Made by a program: the position numbers and the translations under genes
Part shown: positions 35,198 through 43,712 of the stretch, one piece after another
How the letters are laid out: every line of letters starts with the position of its first letter
How positions within the stretch are numbered: position 1 is the first letter of the stretch
The notes under the pieces: generated by a model
What the model saw: the letters and a program-made list of their open reading frames with translations, nothing else
Databases searched by the model: none
Told to the model about the DNA's origin: nothing
From: Clostridiales bacterium oral taxon 876 str. F0540
Lineage (GTDB): Bacteria; Bacillota; Clostridia; Clostridiales; Clostridiaceae
Length of the DNA stretch: 64,000 nucleotides
Direction of reading: 5' to 3'
Assembly (NCBI GenBank): GCA_000466585.1
Contig: KE993501.1
Coordinates: forward strand, 245,189-309,188

Positions 35198-35601
35198 CTC
35201 AAATGGGAAAAGAACTAAAAGAAGCTCAAGAGGAGTTGTCTAAACATGGTTATGGATGTTTTCAAGAATGGTATGAATTTTTAGGATTTAAGACTACTAC
35301 TGTTTATAATCTTATAAATAGATTCAATTTAACTCATTATCCAAATTTTGACGAAAACACAAATACTCCAAAAGAAGATATGATTTTAGAGGATTTAATA
35401 TGTACTAATATTATGCAACGTGGTGTAGGTAATGTAAATCCCATGAAGATGGCAAGATGTATAGTTGAATTGGAAAGAATTTATGGGATTAAACATGGAG
35501 GTGATAGAGCAAGTTTGAATAATTCCAACTTGAAATCGGAGTTGCAGAAATCTTCCAACCCGATAAAGTGGCTTGTTACCAATATTGACAATGAAGCATA
35601 G
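35188..35601 (+). pseudogene. Continuation of DUF3102/ParB-like gene in a shifted frame
   Basis: The coding pattern resumes in a new frame just before the stop at 35197 (YAVTQMGKELKEAQEEL and then HGYGCFQEWYEFLGFKTTTV). The piece holds a helix-turn-helix-like segment and an RVIELERIYG-like region (CIVELERIYGIKHGGDR). The only ATG, at 35203, has no good ribosome site. It reads as the middle of a protein rather than an independent gene. Confidence 0.6.
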
Positions 35602-35648
35602 GGTTTGACTAAATCAGCGTACCCTATGCTGAAATCGGCACAGGGTAG

Positions 35649-36170
35649 TACTCAAGATGCTCCTATAGAAAAGGCAAGGAAAAAAATCCCAATAATCAAA
35701 ATGAACAGTTTAAGCCGAAATCAGCAACAACTGTTAATGCTATTAATACTAGAGCTACTCTAGCAAAACTTGCAGGAATTGGTCATGATACATACAATAA
35801 AGGGAAGAAAATATTAGAAAACGAATATAGAGAAAAAACACTTTATCAAAGGACAAGAGAAGCAGAAGTTTGGGAAGAGATAGAACGAGAAAGAGCTAAT
35901 TTGAGGAGGAGAGCCACACAGAATAATAATTCAGCAAAAGCTGTGGTGGAACAAAGTCCACCACAGGGAGATATAGTAGGTAAATCTAGAGATGTAATAG
36001 CAGATAAAGTCAAGTTAAGACAATTAAGTGGTTTGTATAATCAAAATGTCGTTGTGGAACATGGTCCCCAACGAGAAGAATGCTTATTACCCAAAACAAC
36101 AATACAGGAAGAGCAGTTAAGGAACAAGTTCCAAGGCTGGAACAACAAGGACAAGTACTTGATATTATAG
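35649..36170 (+). pseudogene. ParB-like HTH gene fragment
   Basis: The frame from 35649 (no start codon with a ribosome site) carries SYRKGKEKNPNN, then TRATLAKLAGIGHDTYNKGKKILEN, a typical ParB-like phage HTH, and a Glu/Arg-rich helix. It then breaks up near 36010-36170, where the words KSRDVIADK are followed by unrelated residues. It is one of several decayed copies in this stretch. Confidence 0.55.
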
Positions 36171-36379
36171 CAGATAAAATTGGTATGGGGTCTGGTCGCA
36201 CATATGAACGTGCTAAGAATGTGTCTAATAAGATAGAAGAGTTAAAACAAAATAACAATTCTAAAGATGCTGAGTTTTTAAAAATAATGCTAAATGATAG
36301 TATTAGAGGTACAGAAGATATATTAAAGGCAGATTGCCTGGATAAAATATCTACTGAATTAAAAGATAAAGTGGAATGA
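36080..36379 (+). pseudogene. 3' ParB-like HTH fragment
   Basis: Residues ITQNNNTGRAVKEQV repeat the QNNNSAKAVVEQS of the fragment before it. The HTH DIIADKIGMGSGRTYERAKN follows, then a helical tail to a stop at 36379. ATG at 36080 lacks a ribosome site. The tandem similarity suggests an internal duplication with frame loss. Confidence 0.55.
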
Positions 36380-36513
36380 TATGTAATTTAATAATAATTA
36401 ATAAAAATGCAATTAACATTATGAAAACTGCATTAAACGTAGTGTTTGATGTATAAAACTCTTCCATTAAAATAATAATAAGTTTTGAAAACACACTAAT
36501 ATGGAGGATTATT

Positions 36514-37170
36514 ATGATTGATAAATATTTAATCTCAACATGTTTATTTATTATTGATGAATTCAATGATAGATTTAAAGGGATTTCTAAAGAAAAAACT
36601 AAGGAAATAGCTGATACTGAATTTACAGAAGCAGATTTGGTTGTACGGTTAGGATATCCTTTTAAACAAATGGCTAATTTTAATATGCAAGGAACTGACA
36701 GAGACATTGTAGTTAAACAAAAGGATTTTATAATAGAAGTGAAATATTTAAGAAATTTTAATAGTTATAGCGAATCCAGTAAAAAGAAAAATAAAACATA
36801 TAGATCTAATAAGACAATATGGGAAGATGCTTTTGAAAAAGATTATAGTTGGTTATGTAATGAAATCAAAAATGGTAAAAAAGGAAATAGAGCCTTTGTA
36901 ATTGGGTGGTTTAATGCCGTAAATTCATTTAGTGAACTAATGCAGTTGGGAGAGAGTAGAGGGTGTATGCCTGAAATAAACAAAGAAAGAATACAACTAT
37001 TTCCATTTTTAAAATATAATCCTCAGACAAATAAAACAAAAGATATTACATATGCGTATAATAGAGATTTTAAAGAGTATTCAATTCACATCGAAGGACA
37101 TAACTATGAAGTTAATTGTATGTTTTTGGGCAATAGTGAGGATATTTTTCACTTTGCGATTTATTTTTAA
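36514..37170 (+). CDS. Candidate PD-(D/E)XK nuclease-like protein (218 aa)
   Basis: ATATGGAGG precedes the ATG. Residues 62-77 (DRDIVVKQKDFIIEVK) give D64-x10-E75-x-K77, the spacing of the PD-(D/E)XK nuclease core. The preceding helix with EADLVVRLGYPF and the later strand GNRAFVIGWF fit that fold. The C-terminal half is not recognised. It is a stand-alone gene after a 130-base gap and just before the convergent repressor gene, so it could be a defence, exclusion or moron gene. Function is inferred only from the motif. Confidence 0.5.
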   Translation: MIDKYLISTCLFIIDEFNDRFKGISKEKTKEIADTEFTEADLVVRLGYPFKQMANFNMQGTDRDIVVKQKDFIIEVKYLRNFNSYSESSKKKNKTYRSNKTIWEDAFEKDYSWLCNEIKNGKKGNRAFVIGWFNAVNSFSELMQLGESRGCMPEINKERIQLFPFLKYNPQTNKTKDITYAYNRDFKEYSIHIEGHNYEVNCMFLGNSEDIFHFAIYF

Positions 37171-37188
37171 AATCAAAGGCAGTAGGAT

Positions 37189-37407
37189 TTAGCCCTCTGC
37201 CTTTTCTTCTTGAACATATTCAATTAAATCTTCTATTTTACAGTTGAAAAACTTGCAAAATATATCTATATGTTCCTTTGGTATCATCTTGAATGAATCA
37301 GTGCAATAAGCTGAAATACTTGGCTGACGTATTCCAGTTAATTGTGCAAGCTCTCTTTGAGAAATTCTTTGTTCAGCCATTTTTATATGAAGCTTCATCT
37401 TTATCAA
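37189..37407 (-). CDS. XRE-family repressor-like HTH protein (72 aa)
   Basis: The HTH lies at about residues 15-35 (SQRELAQLTGIRQPSISAYC), with the family end CKFFNCKIEDLIEYV. The TTG start at 37407 has a strong AGGAGGTGA. It is the only leftward regulator in the region and is divergent from the 108-residue gene across a promoter that contains repeated half-sites, which suits a CI- or Cro-like switch. Confidence 0.85.
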   Translation of the reverse strand: MIKMKLHIKMAEQRISQRELAQLTGIRQPSISAYCTDSFKMIPKEHIDIFCKFFNCKIEDLIEYVQEEKAEG

Positions 37408-37477
37408 ATAAAGTCACCTCCTAAAAATAGTATAGCACAAGTGATACGAAAAATAAATAAAATATACGGAAATAGTA

Positions 37478-37505
37478 TTGACATATGATACGAAAAGCGT
37501 ATAAT
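37478..37505 (+). promoter_or_regulatory. Strong promoter with overlapping operator
   Basis: TTGACA (37478-37483), 16-bp spacer, TATAAT (37500-37505). The palindrome ATACG-AAAAG-CGTAT (37488-37502) covers the spacer and -10. A second TGATACGAAAA copy lies at 37442 and a TATACG half-site at 37464. The XRE repressor to the left is the likely binder. Confidence 0.8.
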
Positions 37506-37559
37506 AAAAGTATAAGGACAAACCAAACAAAAAATATTAATAAATGGAGGGTTTAAAAA

Positions 37560-37886
37560 ATGAGTAATAAAACAATGGATTTATTAAAGGAAATGGATTC
37601 AGTAAACTTTGCTAAGGAATTAGACAAGTTAGAAGGCAAGTACATAACCATTAATGTTGAGGGTGAGATTTCAACTTTATACAGCATAGAGAGCTTCAAT
37701 TATAGTATTCTGGAAGGTAAAGTAATAGTGGAAGATTGGCTAGTTATTGAGGATGATAATGCTCCAGATGAGTACATATTAAGAATTTGTTTAGAAACCG
37801 TTGCAGCATATCAAAAAGATTTAATAAGTGATGCTCTTATACTTGTAACAGATGGTGGAATGGTAATTCAATTCCAAGAATGTTAG
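37560..37886 (+). CDS. Early prophage protein, unknown (108 aa)
   Basis: A GGAGGG site precedes the ATG. Acidic, mixed alpha/beta (KYITINVEGEISTLYSIESF, then ILVTDGGMVIQF). It is the first gene after the operator-promoter, so it is expressed when repression lifts. No family recognised. Confidence 0.65.
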   Translation: MSNKTMDLLKEMDSVNFAKELDKLEGKYITINVEGEISTLYSIESFNYSILEGKVIVEDWLVIEDDNAPDEYILRICLETVAAYQKDLISDALILVTDGGMVIQFQEC

Positions 37887-37895
37887 AGGTGTATC

Positions 37896-38060
37896 ATGTG
37901 TAAGGTGATACAGTTTCCAAAACAATACAATGAGAGCCAAGAAGGTATGGATAAGCTATATGAAATGTATTATAGTGACCCTGCAAATTATATGTTAGAC
38001 CCAAATGAGTGGGATGATTTTTTAAAGGATTTCAACAATAAACACAAAAAGACTATGTAA
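37896..38060 (+). CDS. Small early protein, unknown (54 aa)
   Basis: AGAGGTG lies before the ATG, nine bases after the preceding stop. The sequence is acidic with aromatic residues (KLYEMYYSDPANYMLDPNEW). Translationally close to the 108-residue gene. Confidence 0.6.
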   Translation: MCKVIQFPKQYNESQEGMDKLYEMYYSDPANYMLDPNEWDDFLKDFNNKHKKTM

Positions 38061-38429
38061 ACATTAGATATTTAACTCTAATATTGCATAATCACCTTAA
38101 ATGACAAAATATGTTAGAATATGTACTTTTACAATGGAATAGGTACATGTTATGATTAAAGTTGAGGGCAACTACGCCTAAAATAGCTCTATTTGCCATA
38201 CTCAATTTTTAGGATATATAGGGTAGTTAGAGCTACCTTGTATATTCTATACCTTTTTTTTATTATTGCCTTTTTTCAATCTTTTATTCAACCAACACTA
38301 TTTTTTTGAAGGGAGGTCGAACACATATTAAATCATTATGTGACAATTTTAAGCCTTGAACCAAAGTTTGTCAAGTTATTTTTGATTAATGTTAATAAAA
38401 TATTTACAAATACGAGGAGGGACTAAGCC
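38061..38429. other. Non-coding leader region before the replication genes
   Basis: No gene is seen in 369 bases. It holds the paired-hairpin element at 38162-38262 and an A+T-rich tail with a few short T runs. AGGAGGG for the next gene lies at its end. Confidence 0.6.
38162..38262 (+). ncRNA. Attenuator-like RNA element with loop-loop complementarity
   Basis: Hairpin 1 pairs TTGAG and GGCAA (38162-38171) with TTGCC and CTCAA (38193-38205). Hairpin 2 pairs 38212-38226 with 38233-38247, 15 bp with three G-U pairs, and is followed by a run of about eight T from 38254, like a terminator. The loop of hairpin 1 has TAGCTCTA (38184-38191), the exact complement of TAGAGCTA (38228-38235) in hairpin 2. 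The two states would exclude each other. The layout recalls replication-control attenuators of Gram-positive plasmids (analogy only). Confidence 0.5.
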
Positions 38430-38636
38430 ATGGAATATGTTATTAAGAATCCTAGGCTACGAGAATATTTATATAAACTAGGATTTGATTACAGGGAAGT
38501 ATCAGATAAAACAGGTAAGCAAGATTATGTATGGCTCTTTAAAAATACAACAGAATTACTTGAAGCCATTACATTCTATACAACACTAAAAAATAAGTTG
38601 AAAATAAGCAAAAATACTTATACCCCTAAAATTTAG
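38430..38636 (+). CDS. DUF5659-like phage protein (68 aa)
   Basis: ACGAGGAGGG precedes the ATG. The sequence KNPRLREYLYKLGFDYREV, followed by KQDYVWLFKNTTELLEAITFY, fits DUF5659, a small phage family of unknown role. It lies between the RNA leader and the twin palindromes, and its stop falls inside the first palindrome. Confidence 0.7.
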   Translation: MEYVIKNPRLREYLYKLGFDYREVSDKTGKQDYVWLFKNTTELLEAITFYTTLKNKLKISKNTYTPKI

Positions 38637-38687
38637 GGGGTGTGACCTAAGTAATTAGCTATTTTACACCCCTAAAATTTAGGGGGT
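38622..38687 (+). repeat. Two identical 20-bp near-palindromes
   Basis: ACCCCTAAAATTTAGGGGGT occurs at 38622-38641 and again at 38668-38687, 46 bases apart. Each is nearly self-complementary (CCCCTAAA-A-TTTAGGGG). They stand about 160-220 bases before the replication-initiator-like gene, where iterons or operators would be expected. Confidence 0.75.
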
Positions 38688-38847
38688 ACAGTGAGGTGTA
38701 ATAATAGAAACTAATTAAGTAATAAGAGAGAATAATGTACATCATTCGCATTTAAAATGCTCATGGCCGCTTAATTAATTTTTGTTTTGTTTATCTCATT
38801 TACTATTGTTTGTATCTATAAAAAACATATATCAAGGGGGTTATATC

Positions 38848-40089
38848 ATGAATGACAATAATGACAATAAAATTTATTTTTCTAAGATACCTAATTCTTT
38901 GTTCTATTCTTACTTGGATAAAAAACTTAAAAAAGAAATCAAGAGTATCTTTCCGCAGATTAAAGATGAAAAAGTATTGCTTGTTTTTGATTATCTTTAT
39001 ACAAATACAAATAGAAAAGGTATCATTAACTTTACTTTAGAAAATATGGTTGTTCAATGTGGTTTTAAGTGTAGTACTAAAAAAGGTGAAATGAACGACC
39101 AGTTTAAAAACATATTAAATAAATTACATATAAGTAAAATAATAAATTCTAATATAGATTTTAAAGACATAAAGCCTAAAGACTTTGTATCTTGTACATA
39201 TTTAATTAACTTAGATAATTCTTTTATAACGCTTTATGACTCAGAAAAAAATATTGTTCTAAATCAAAGCTTTGAGAAATGTGACAATTTAAAATTGCTT
39301 ATGTATTACTGCTATCTTAAAGCAAGAATGTATAAGCGTTCAAATGATGATGCTATGGAAAAGAATGGCGGAAGAGCAGAGGTAGCATATCCTACCTATA
39401 ACACTATCAGTGATGATTTAGGACTAACTGATGAAACTATAAAAAAGTATAATGATTTACTAGTTAAACTAAATCTAATTAGAGTTGGTTCGGCAGGCAA
39501 TTGGTATTACAAAGACGATAAAAATAAGATACTTAGGGAGAGTTGCAACATATATACTCTGTTAATCGATAGTGATGAGGTTAAGGCTAAATTTAATCTA
39601 AAAGAAGGAATTAAGTACTACAAGTCACTAGATATAAATTCCAATAAAGTATTTACCAACAGTAAAGCTTATAAAAACAACGATAGAAAGCTCAATGGTG
39701 AATTAGGGTCTATTATAAAGAAAGAAAATAAAGGAACGGCTACTGAAGAAGATATTGCTAGGAAAAATGAAATTATTGCTTCTATCAATGCTGATGCAGA
39801 ATTGTATAAGATTAAGGCTCTATTGGAAGCTAATGATGGAACTCTTTTGAGTGAGATATATGAAAATCTAGGTAAAGATGATTTGGCAAAGAAATATTCT
39901 AACATAGAGCTAAAATTGGGCTTAGTAGATTTTGAATTTAATCTTGAGGTCGATTGGGATTATTACTGCTACATAATAACTAATTACAAAGAGAATGAAC
40001 ATGAGAAATTTAAAAACTATGTCAGGAAACATAAAAGAGATAATGGATTAGATTCAGATTTATATGAAAATATTGAGGATTTACTTTAG
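38848..40089 (+). CDS. Replication-initiator-like winged-helix protein
   Basis: The 413-residue protein starts at 38848, where AAGGGGG lies seven bases before the ATG. A region at about residues 140-250 is winged-helix-like (LLMYYCYLKARMYKRSND, then TYNTISDDLGLTDETIKKYN and LVKLNLIRVGSAGNWYY), the pattern seen in phage and plasmid replication initiators and DnaD-type organisers. A Lys-rich linker and a C-terminal domain follow. The twin palindromes upstream and the adjacent polymerase-like gene support a replication role. Residue-level catalytic motifs are not seen. Confidence 0.6.
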   Translation: MNDNNDNKIYFSKIPNSLFYSYLDKKLKKEIKSIFPQIKDEKVLLVFDYLYTNTNRKGIINFTLENMVVQCGFKCSTKKGEMNDQFKNILNKLHISKIINSNIDFKDIKPKDFVSCTYLINLDNSFITLYDSEKNIVLNQSFEKCDNLKLLMYYCYLKARMYKRSNDDAMEKNGGRAEVAYPTYNTISDDLGLTDETIKKYNDLLVKLNLIRVGSAGNWYYKDDKNKILRESCNIYTLLIDSDEVKAKFNLKEGIKYYKSLDINSNKVFTNSKAYKNNDRKLNGELGSIIKKENKGTATEEDIARKNEIIASINADAELYKIKALLEANDGTLLSEIYENLGKDDLAKKYSNIELKLGLVDFEFNLEVDWDYYCYIITNYKENEHEKFKNYVRKHKRDNGLDSDLYENIEDLL

Positions 40090-40101
40090 GAGGGATGTAT
40101 C

Positions 40102-42840
40102 ATGGAAAACGGAATTAAAATAATAAATATAGAAGGTTCAGAGATTTTAAAGGAAATGGATGGAAAGGAAATAATTAAAGAATATAAAACAGTACTACCT
40201 TATAGTTTAGTAACTGCTAAATTAAATAGGATGCATATTAAGATTAAAGATAATAAGAGTAAAGATTTTATTGGAGTTAATTTTAATTATGGTTATGATA
40301 CAGAAAAATTAAAAGATTTAAGAAGTAGAATACAAAGTCAAAAGGCAAGAGTTAAAGATTTAAATAAAAAAGTCACTATAGCTAAAAAAGATTGCGATTA
40401 TGAGGAAGAAGAAGAGATTTTAGAACAGTTACAAATAGAAAATATATTATTAGAAGAATTAGAGGAAAATTATAAATCTGAAAAATTAGCATGGAACAAG
40501 GATGGCATAAGAGAAAAACTATATAGAGATGGATTTACACTAGTACATAAGCATGTTAAAAAGCACAAAGAAACTAATAATGAAGGTAAAGAAATAACTA
40601 GAGAAGAAGTAGTGGAAGAAAAGATTTTTTATAAATACTGGTTCAGAACACCTGCTAAAAGTCGTGTCGGGGATAGCATTTTTATTAATAAAAATTTATA
40701 TGATGAAATAACTAAATGGCAAGATATGGGCTTAACATTGCCGGCAGGGGAAACTAAAGTTGTAGAGTTCCAAGCATATAGAAGTCTAACTGCAAGTAAT
40801 ATAGAGGATACTATAGAAATAAATACAAAGCATATATTAGTTGTAAATGATTTAGAAAGCTATATGGATACTAATATTATATCTGTAGAATTAAATAATA
40901 GTGGTGAATGTGTTGCAGTTCCAAGAAAAGATAAAGTTAAAAATATACTTTGGGATGGGATGGCTTTATTGGATAGTAGTTGTTTTGCAGAAGGACATAA
41001 TTTCTATTTGTTAAGAAATCATTTTTTTAAGAGCTGTGCATTTAATGCTAATGTAGTGCAATTTTTAAAAGATAAATATGGAGCAGAATACGAAAATGCA
41101 CAAGTAAAAGACCGTTATGGTAATAATATAAGAGTTAAAAATATAAGGATGATAACTACGGAAAATAGCATGAAGTGGGAAAAGTTTGCTGAATGTGGAG
41201 CAGTAGGCAAAGATGGGATAGAGATAACATCCAATAAGCAAATGTTTGGCTATTGGAAGCAGATGGTTAAAAATGATAGATATTTATTTGGTATTTGTAA
41301 GCATAATCATTCCAGTAAATATGGGAAACACCAAAGAATGTCGTACCAAATGGTTAATACTTTGTTGTTGAATCAGGAACAAACACAAGAACTAGCACAA
41401 TATACAATAGATTATATTAATAACTTAAAAGATAATGATGAAGCTTTTATAAAGATGCTAAAAGAGACTGCTACAGATGGCAACAATAATAACTTATACA
41501 TAGATTTATATAATAAAAATCAATTATTTAAAGAATCTGATATGTATAAGAGATTTAAAACAGAAACTATAGCTAGTATTAAAAAGAGAGCCAGACAAGC
41601 GAAATTGCTAGTCGAAGGTGATAATCTTACAGTTTGCGGAAATCCGTATTTGTTATTACTTCATGCAGTTGGAGAAGTGCCTAATAAAGATAATGTCATA
41701 ATAGAAAGATTTACTGATGTTACATTACCTATATCCAGTGATTATATAAGTTGCTATACCCAAAGATTTGCTGAAGGAGAAGAGTTAACAGGATTTAGAA
41801 ATCCACATAATGCTCCGAATAATATTGCTTTATTTCAGAATTTTAAACACGAATTAATGCAAAAATATTTTATTTTTGGTACAAATGTAATTGCAGTCAA
41901 TTTAGTACAAACAGAATTACAGGATTTGGCAAATGGTTTAGATGAGGATTCTGACTTCCTGCTCTGCACAAACAATAAAGTGTCCTTACAAGCAACTAAA
42001 AAGGTATTCAGAAATAAAGATTATGCTTGTATAGTTAATAACATCCCTAAGGATACTAAAAAATGGATTAATGATAATAGTAGCGTTGCCATGATAGATA
42101 ATTTACTAGCTAAAAGTAAAAACTCTATAGGGGTTACAAGTAATTTGGCACAATTAGCACTTAGTTTTTATCAGCAGGAGCAAACACAAGAATTAAGGGA
42201 TATTGTATGTATTATGTCTTGTCTTGCGCAGGTCAGTATAGATAATGCCAAAAAAAGTTATGCTATAGACATAGAAAAAGAAATTGATAGGATTAAAAAG
42301 TTAGAATGTATTAAAAAATATAAAGGTATGCTTCCAGGCTGGTTTAAGTACATAAAAAAAGATGTAAATGCTAAAAGATTGTTAGAGCCAAATAAATGTA
42401 AATGTACTATGCAATACTTGCAAGCGGTTATTAATACTATAAAAAACAATACAAATAATAAGGAAAACTTAGATACTGTAGAACTTTTACAAGATATAAA
42501 AATTAATGGTAAAACAAACTATGCACAGATACAAAAGATAGAAAAATTAGTTGAAGCATATGATAAAAAAGTTAAATACGTTAAGAAACAGGCAGAAAAA
42601 CATGATTGGAAAGCAGATAGGATAGAGGAAGAGATAAGAGATACAAGAGATAGTATTATAAGTAGAATTGGTAATTTGAAATTGACCGAAGAAACTATGT
42701 ATTATCTAGTAAAAAATGCAATTGTAAATGAAGAATTGGAAGATAAGGAAAAGGAATCTGATACTAAAAAGTGTAAAAGAAAAATGCTTAATGTACTTTA
42801 TAATACACATAAAGATTTGTTTATAAGTGTGTGGAAATAA
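40102..42840 (+). CDS. Putative single-chain double-psi beta-barrel RNA polymerase (YonO/QDE-1-like)
   Basis: The 912-residue protein is not an ordinary phage gene. After a coiled-coil N-terminal part (about 70-145) comes ILWDGMALLDSS (WDG at 284-286) with FYLLRNHFFKSC (R305, K310), which fits the first beta barrel of the RdRP/YonO fold. Farther on, CYTQRFAEGEELTGFRNPHN (R566) leads to NGLDEDSDFLL. DEDSD at 614-618 has the DxDxD spacing of the Mg-binding loop of two-barrel RNA polymerases. The spacing from R566 to D614 is also as in that class. A helical C-terminal region ends the protein. It follows the replication gene by 12 bases with AGGAGGG. Family assignment is by motif reading only. 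Confidence 0.6.
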   Translation: MENGIKIINIEGSEILKEMDGKEIIKEYKTVLPYSLVTAKLNRMHIKIKDNKSKDFIGVNFNYGYDTEKLKDLRSRIQSQKARVKDLNKKVTIAKKDCDYEEEEEILEQLQIENILLEELEENYKSEKLAWNKDGIREKLYRDGFTLVHKHVKKHKETNNEGKEITREEVVEEKIFYKYWFRTPAKSRVGDSIFINKNLYDEITKWQDMGLTLPAGETKVVEFQAYRSLTASNIEDTIEINTKHILVVNDLESYMDTNIISVELNNSGECVAVPRKDKVKNILWDGMALLDSSCFAEGHNFYLLRNHFFKSCAFNANVVQFLKDKYGAEYENAQVKDRYGNNIRVKNIRMITTENSMKWEKFAECGAVGKDGIEITSNKQMFGYWKQMVKNDRYLFGICKHNHSSKYGKHQRMSYQMVNTLLLNQEQTQELAQYTIDYINNLKDNDEAFIKMLKETATDGNNNNLYIDLYNKNQLFKESDMYKRFKTETIASIKKRARQAKLLVEGDNLTVCGNPYLLLLHAVGEVPNKDNVIIERFTDVTLPISSDYISCYTQRFAEGEELTGFRNPHNAPNNIALFQNFKHELMQKYFIFGTNVIAVNLVQTELQDLANGLDEDSDFLLCTNNKVSLQATKKVFRNKDYACIVNNIPKDTKKWINDNSSVAMIDNLLAKSKNSIGVTSNLAQLALSFYQQEQTQELRDIVCIMSCLAQVSIDNAKKSYAIDIEKEIDRIKKLECIKKYKGMLPGWFKYIKKDVNAKRLLEPNKCKCTMQYLQAVINTIKNNTNNKENLDTVELLQDIKINGKTNYAQIQKIEKLVEAYDKKVKYVKKQAEKHDWKADRIEEEIRDTRDSIISRIGNLKLTEETMYYLVKNAIVNEELEDKEKESDTKKCKRKMLNVLYNTHKDLFISVWK

Positions 42841-42992
42841 AAAAAGTACAAGATTAATGTAAATTTTTAGAATATATTTTCTAGGATGTAGCAATATCAA
42901 CACTTACAGGCATTTTTGCTAGTGTGTATATGATAGAGGGAAACTTTATTACTGCTATTGGCGATGCAGTATAATCTACGCAACAAGCTTGG

Positions 42993-43016
42993 TGAGGGTG
43001 AGTATTCTTGCCCTCA
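42993..43016 (+). terminator. Weak terminator-like hairpin
   Basis: TGAGGG / CCCTCA stem of 6 bp, 12-base loop, then an A+T-rich tail with T runs. Confidence 0.4.
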
Positions 43017-43059
43017 TAATATTTTTATATTTTTCACAAATATAGATGCTTAAAACTTA

Positions 43060-43089
43060 AGTATAACATACTAGTTGTAGTGATGTCAA
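43060..43089 (-). promoter_or_regulatory. Candidate leftward promoter
   Basis: On the minus strand TTGACA (43089-43084), 18-bp spacer, TATACT (43065-43060). It points at the 3' end of the polymerase-like gene and would make an antisense or small RNA through the hairpin at 42993-43016. Confidence 0.4.
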
Positions 43090-43217
43090 TACTTAAAATA
43101 TATGTTTTTATTATTTTCTAAAAATATTTTAAATTTACCCAATGTTATTATAACATGCCTAATATAGCATGTCAACAATAAAATTAAAAATAAATTAAGT
43201 GAAAGGTGGAAAAAGTA

Positions 43218-43697
43218 ATGAATAACGAATTAAAGGAATTTGAAAGATTATTAAATCAGGATTGGATGATGAAAGAGGAAGGTTATAGTTTTAAAATTCT
43301 TAAAGATAAAACTAATAATGAAGCAGATGAAATTGTTGATGTAATTACTATGCAGGTGTTTACTGATGATGAATTGCTTTATACATATAGTACAGCTCAA
43401 ATATTTGGTACGCTAGAAGAAAATATCAAAAGTATTATTGGTGCTATTTATAATGAAGACATTAACTACAGGAAACGTATTATTAGAAACTACAAAGGTT
43501 CATTTTTATCAAGGAAAATAAAAAGCTTGAATAATGCTATAGCTAAAGGTAATACAGATAAAGTTAATGCAATTAATATGGAAATAATAGAAAAATATAA
43601 GCAGTCTGAAAAATGTAAGAATGAACTTGTTGAATTTAAGAGCTTTATTTCCTTATTGTATAGGACTAAAGATTTACTAATCAGTAAAGTAGCTTAA
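43218..43697 (+). CDS. Prophage protein, unknown (159 aa)
   Basis: The ATG at 43218 has AAAGGTGG at good spacing. Helical protein with a middle strand pair (ADEIVDVITMQVFTDDELLY) and a basic helix (KSLNNAIAKGNTDKVNAIN). First gene of the middle block. No family recognised. Confidence 0.6.
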   Translation: MNNELKEFERLLNQDWMMKEEGYSFKILKDKTNNEADEIVDVITMQVFTDDELLYTYSTAQIFGTLEENIKSIIGAIYNEDINYRKRIIRNYKGSFLSRKIKSLNNAIAKGNTDKVNAINMEIIEKYKQSEKCKNELVEFKSFISLLYRTKDLLISKVA

Positions 43698-43712
43698 TGG
43701 AGGAATTTAAAG

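Larger units (their letters stand above)
42841..43217. other. Intergenic region after the polymerase-like gene
   Basis: No start-bearing gene is seen. An open stretch without start codon (42888-42974) would encode an apolar peptide (ISTLTGIFASVYMIEGNF) and may be a gene remnant. A hairpin lies at 42993-43016, a minus-strand promoter at 43060-43089, and a small palindrome ACATGC / GCATGT at 43153-43172. Confidence 0.45.

Noticed and set aside
38430..38700. CRISPR-like repeat
   Set aside because: Only two copies of a palindromic 20-bp unit, no regular spacer series and no cas genes in the window.
42888..42974. Type I toxin gene
   Set aside because: The open stretch is apolar but has a stop directly before it and no usable start codon or ribosome site.
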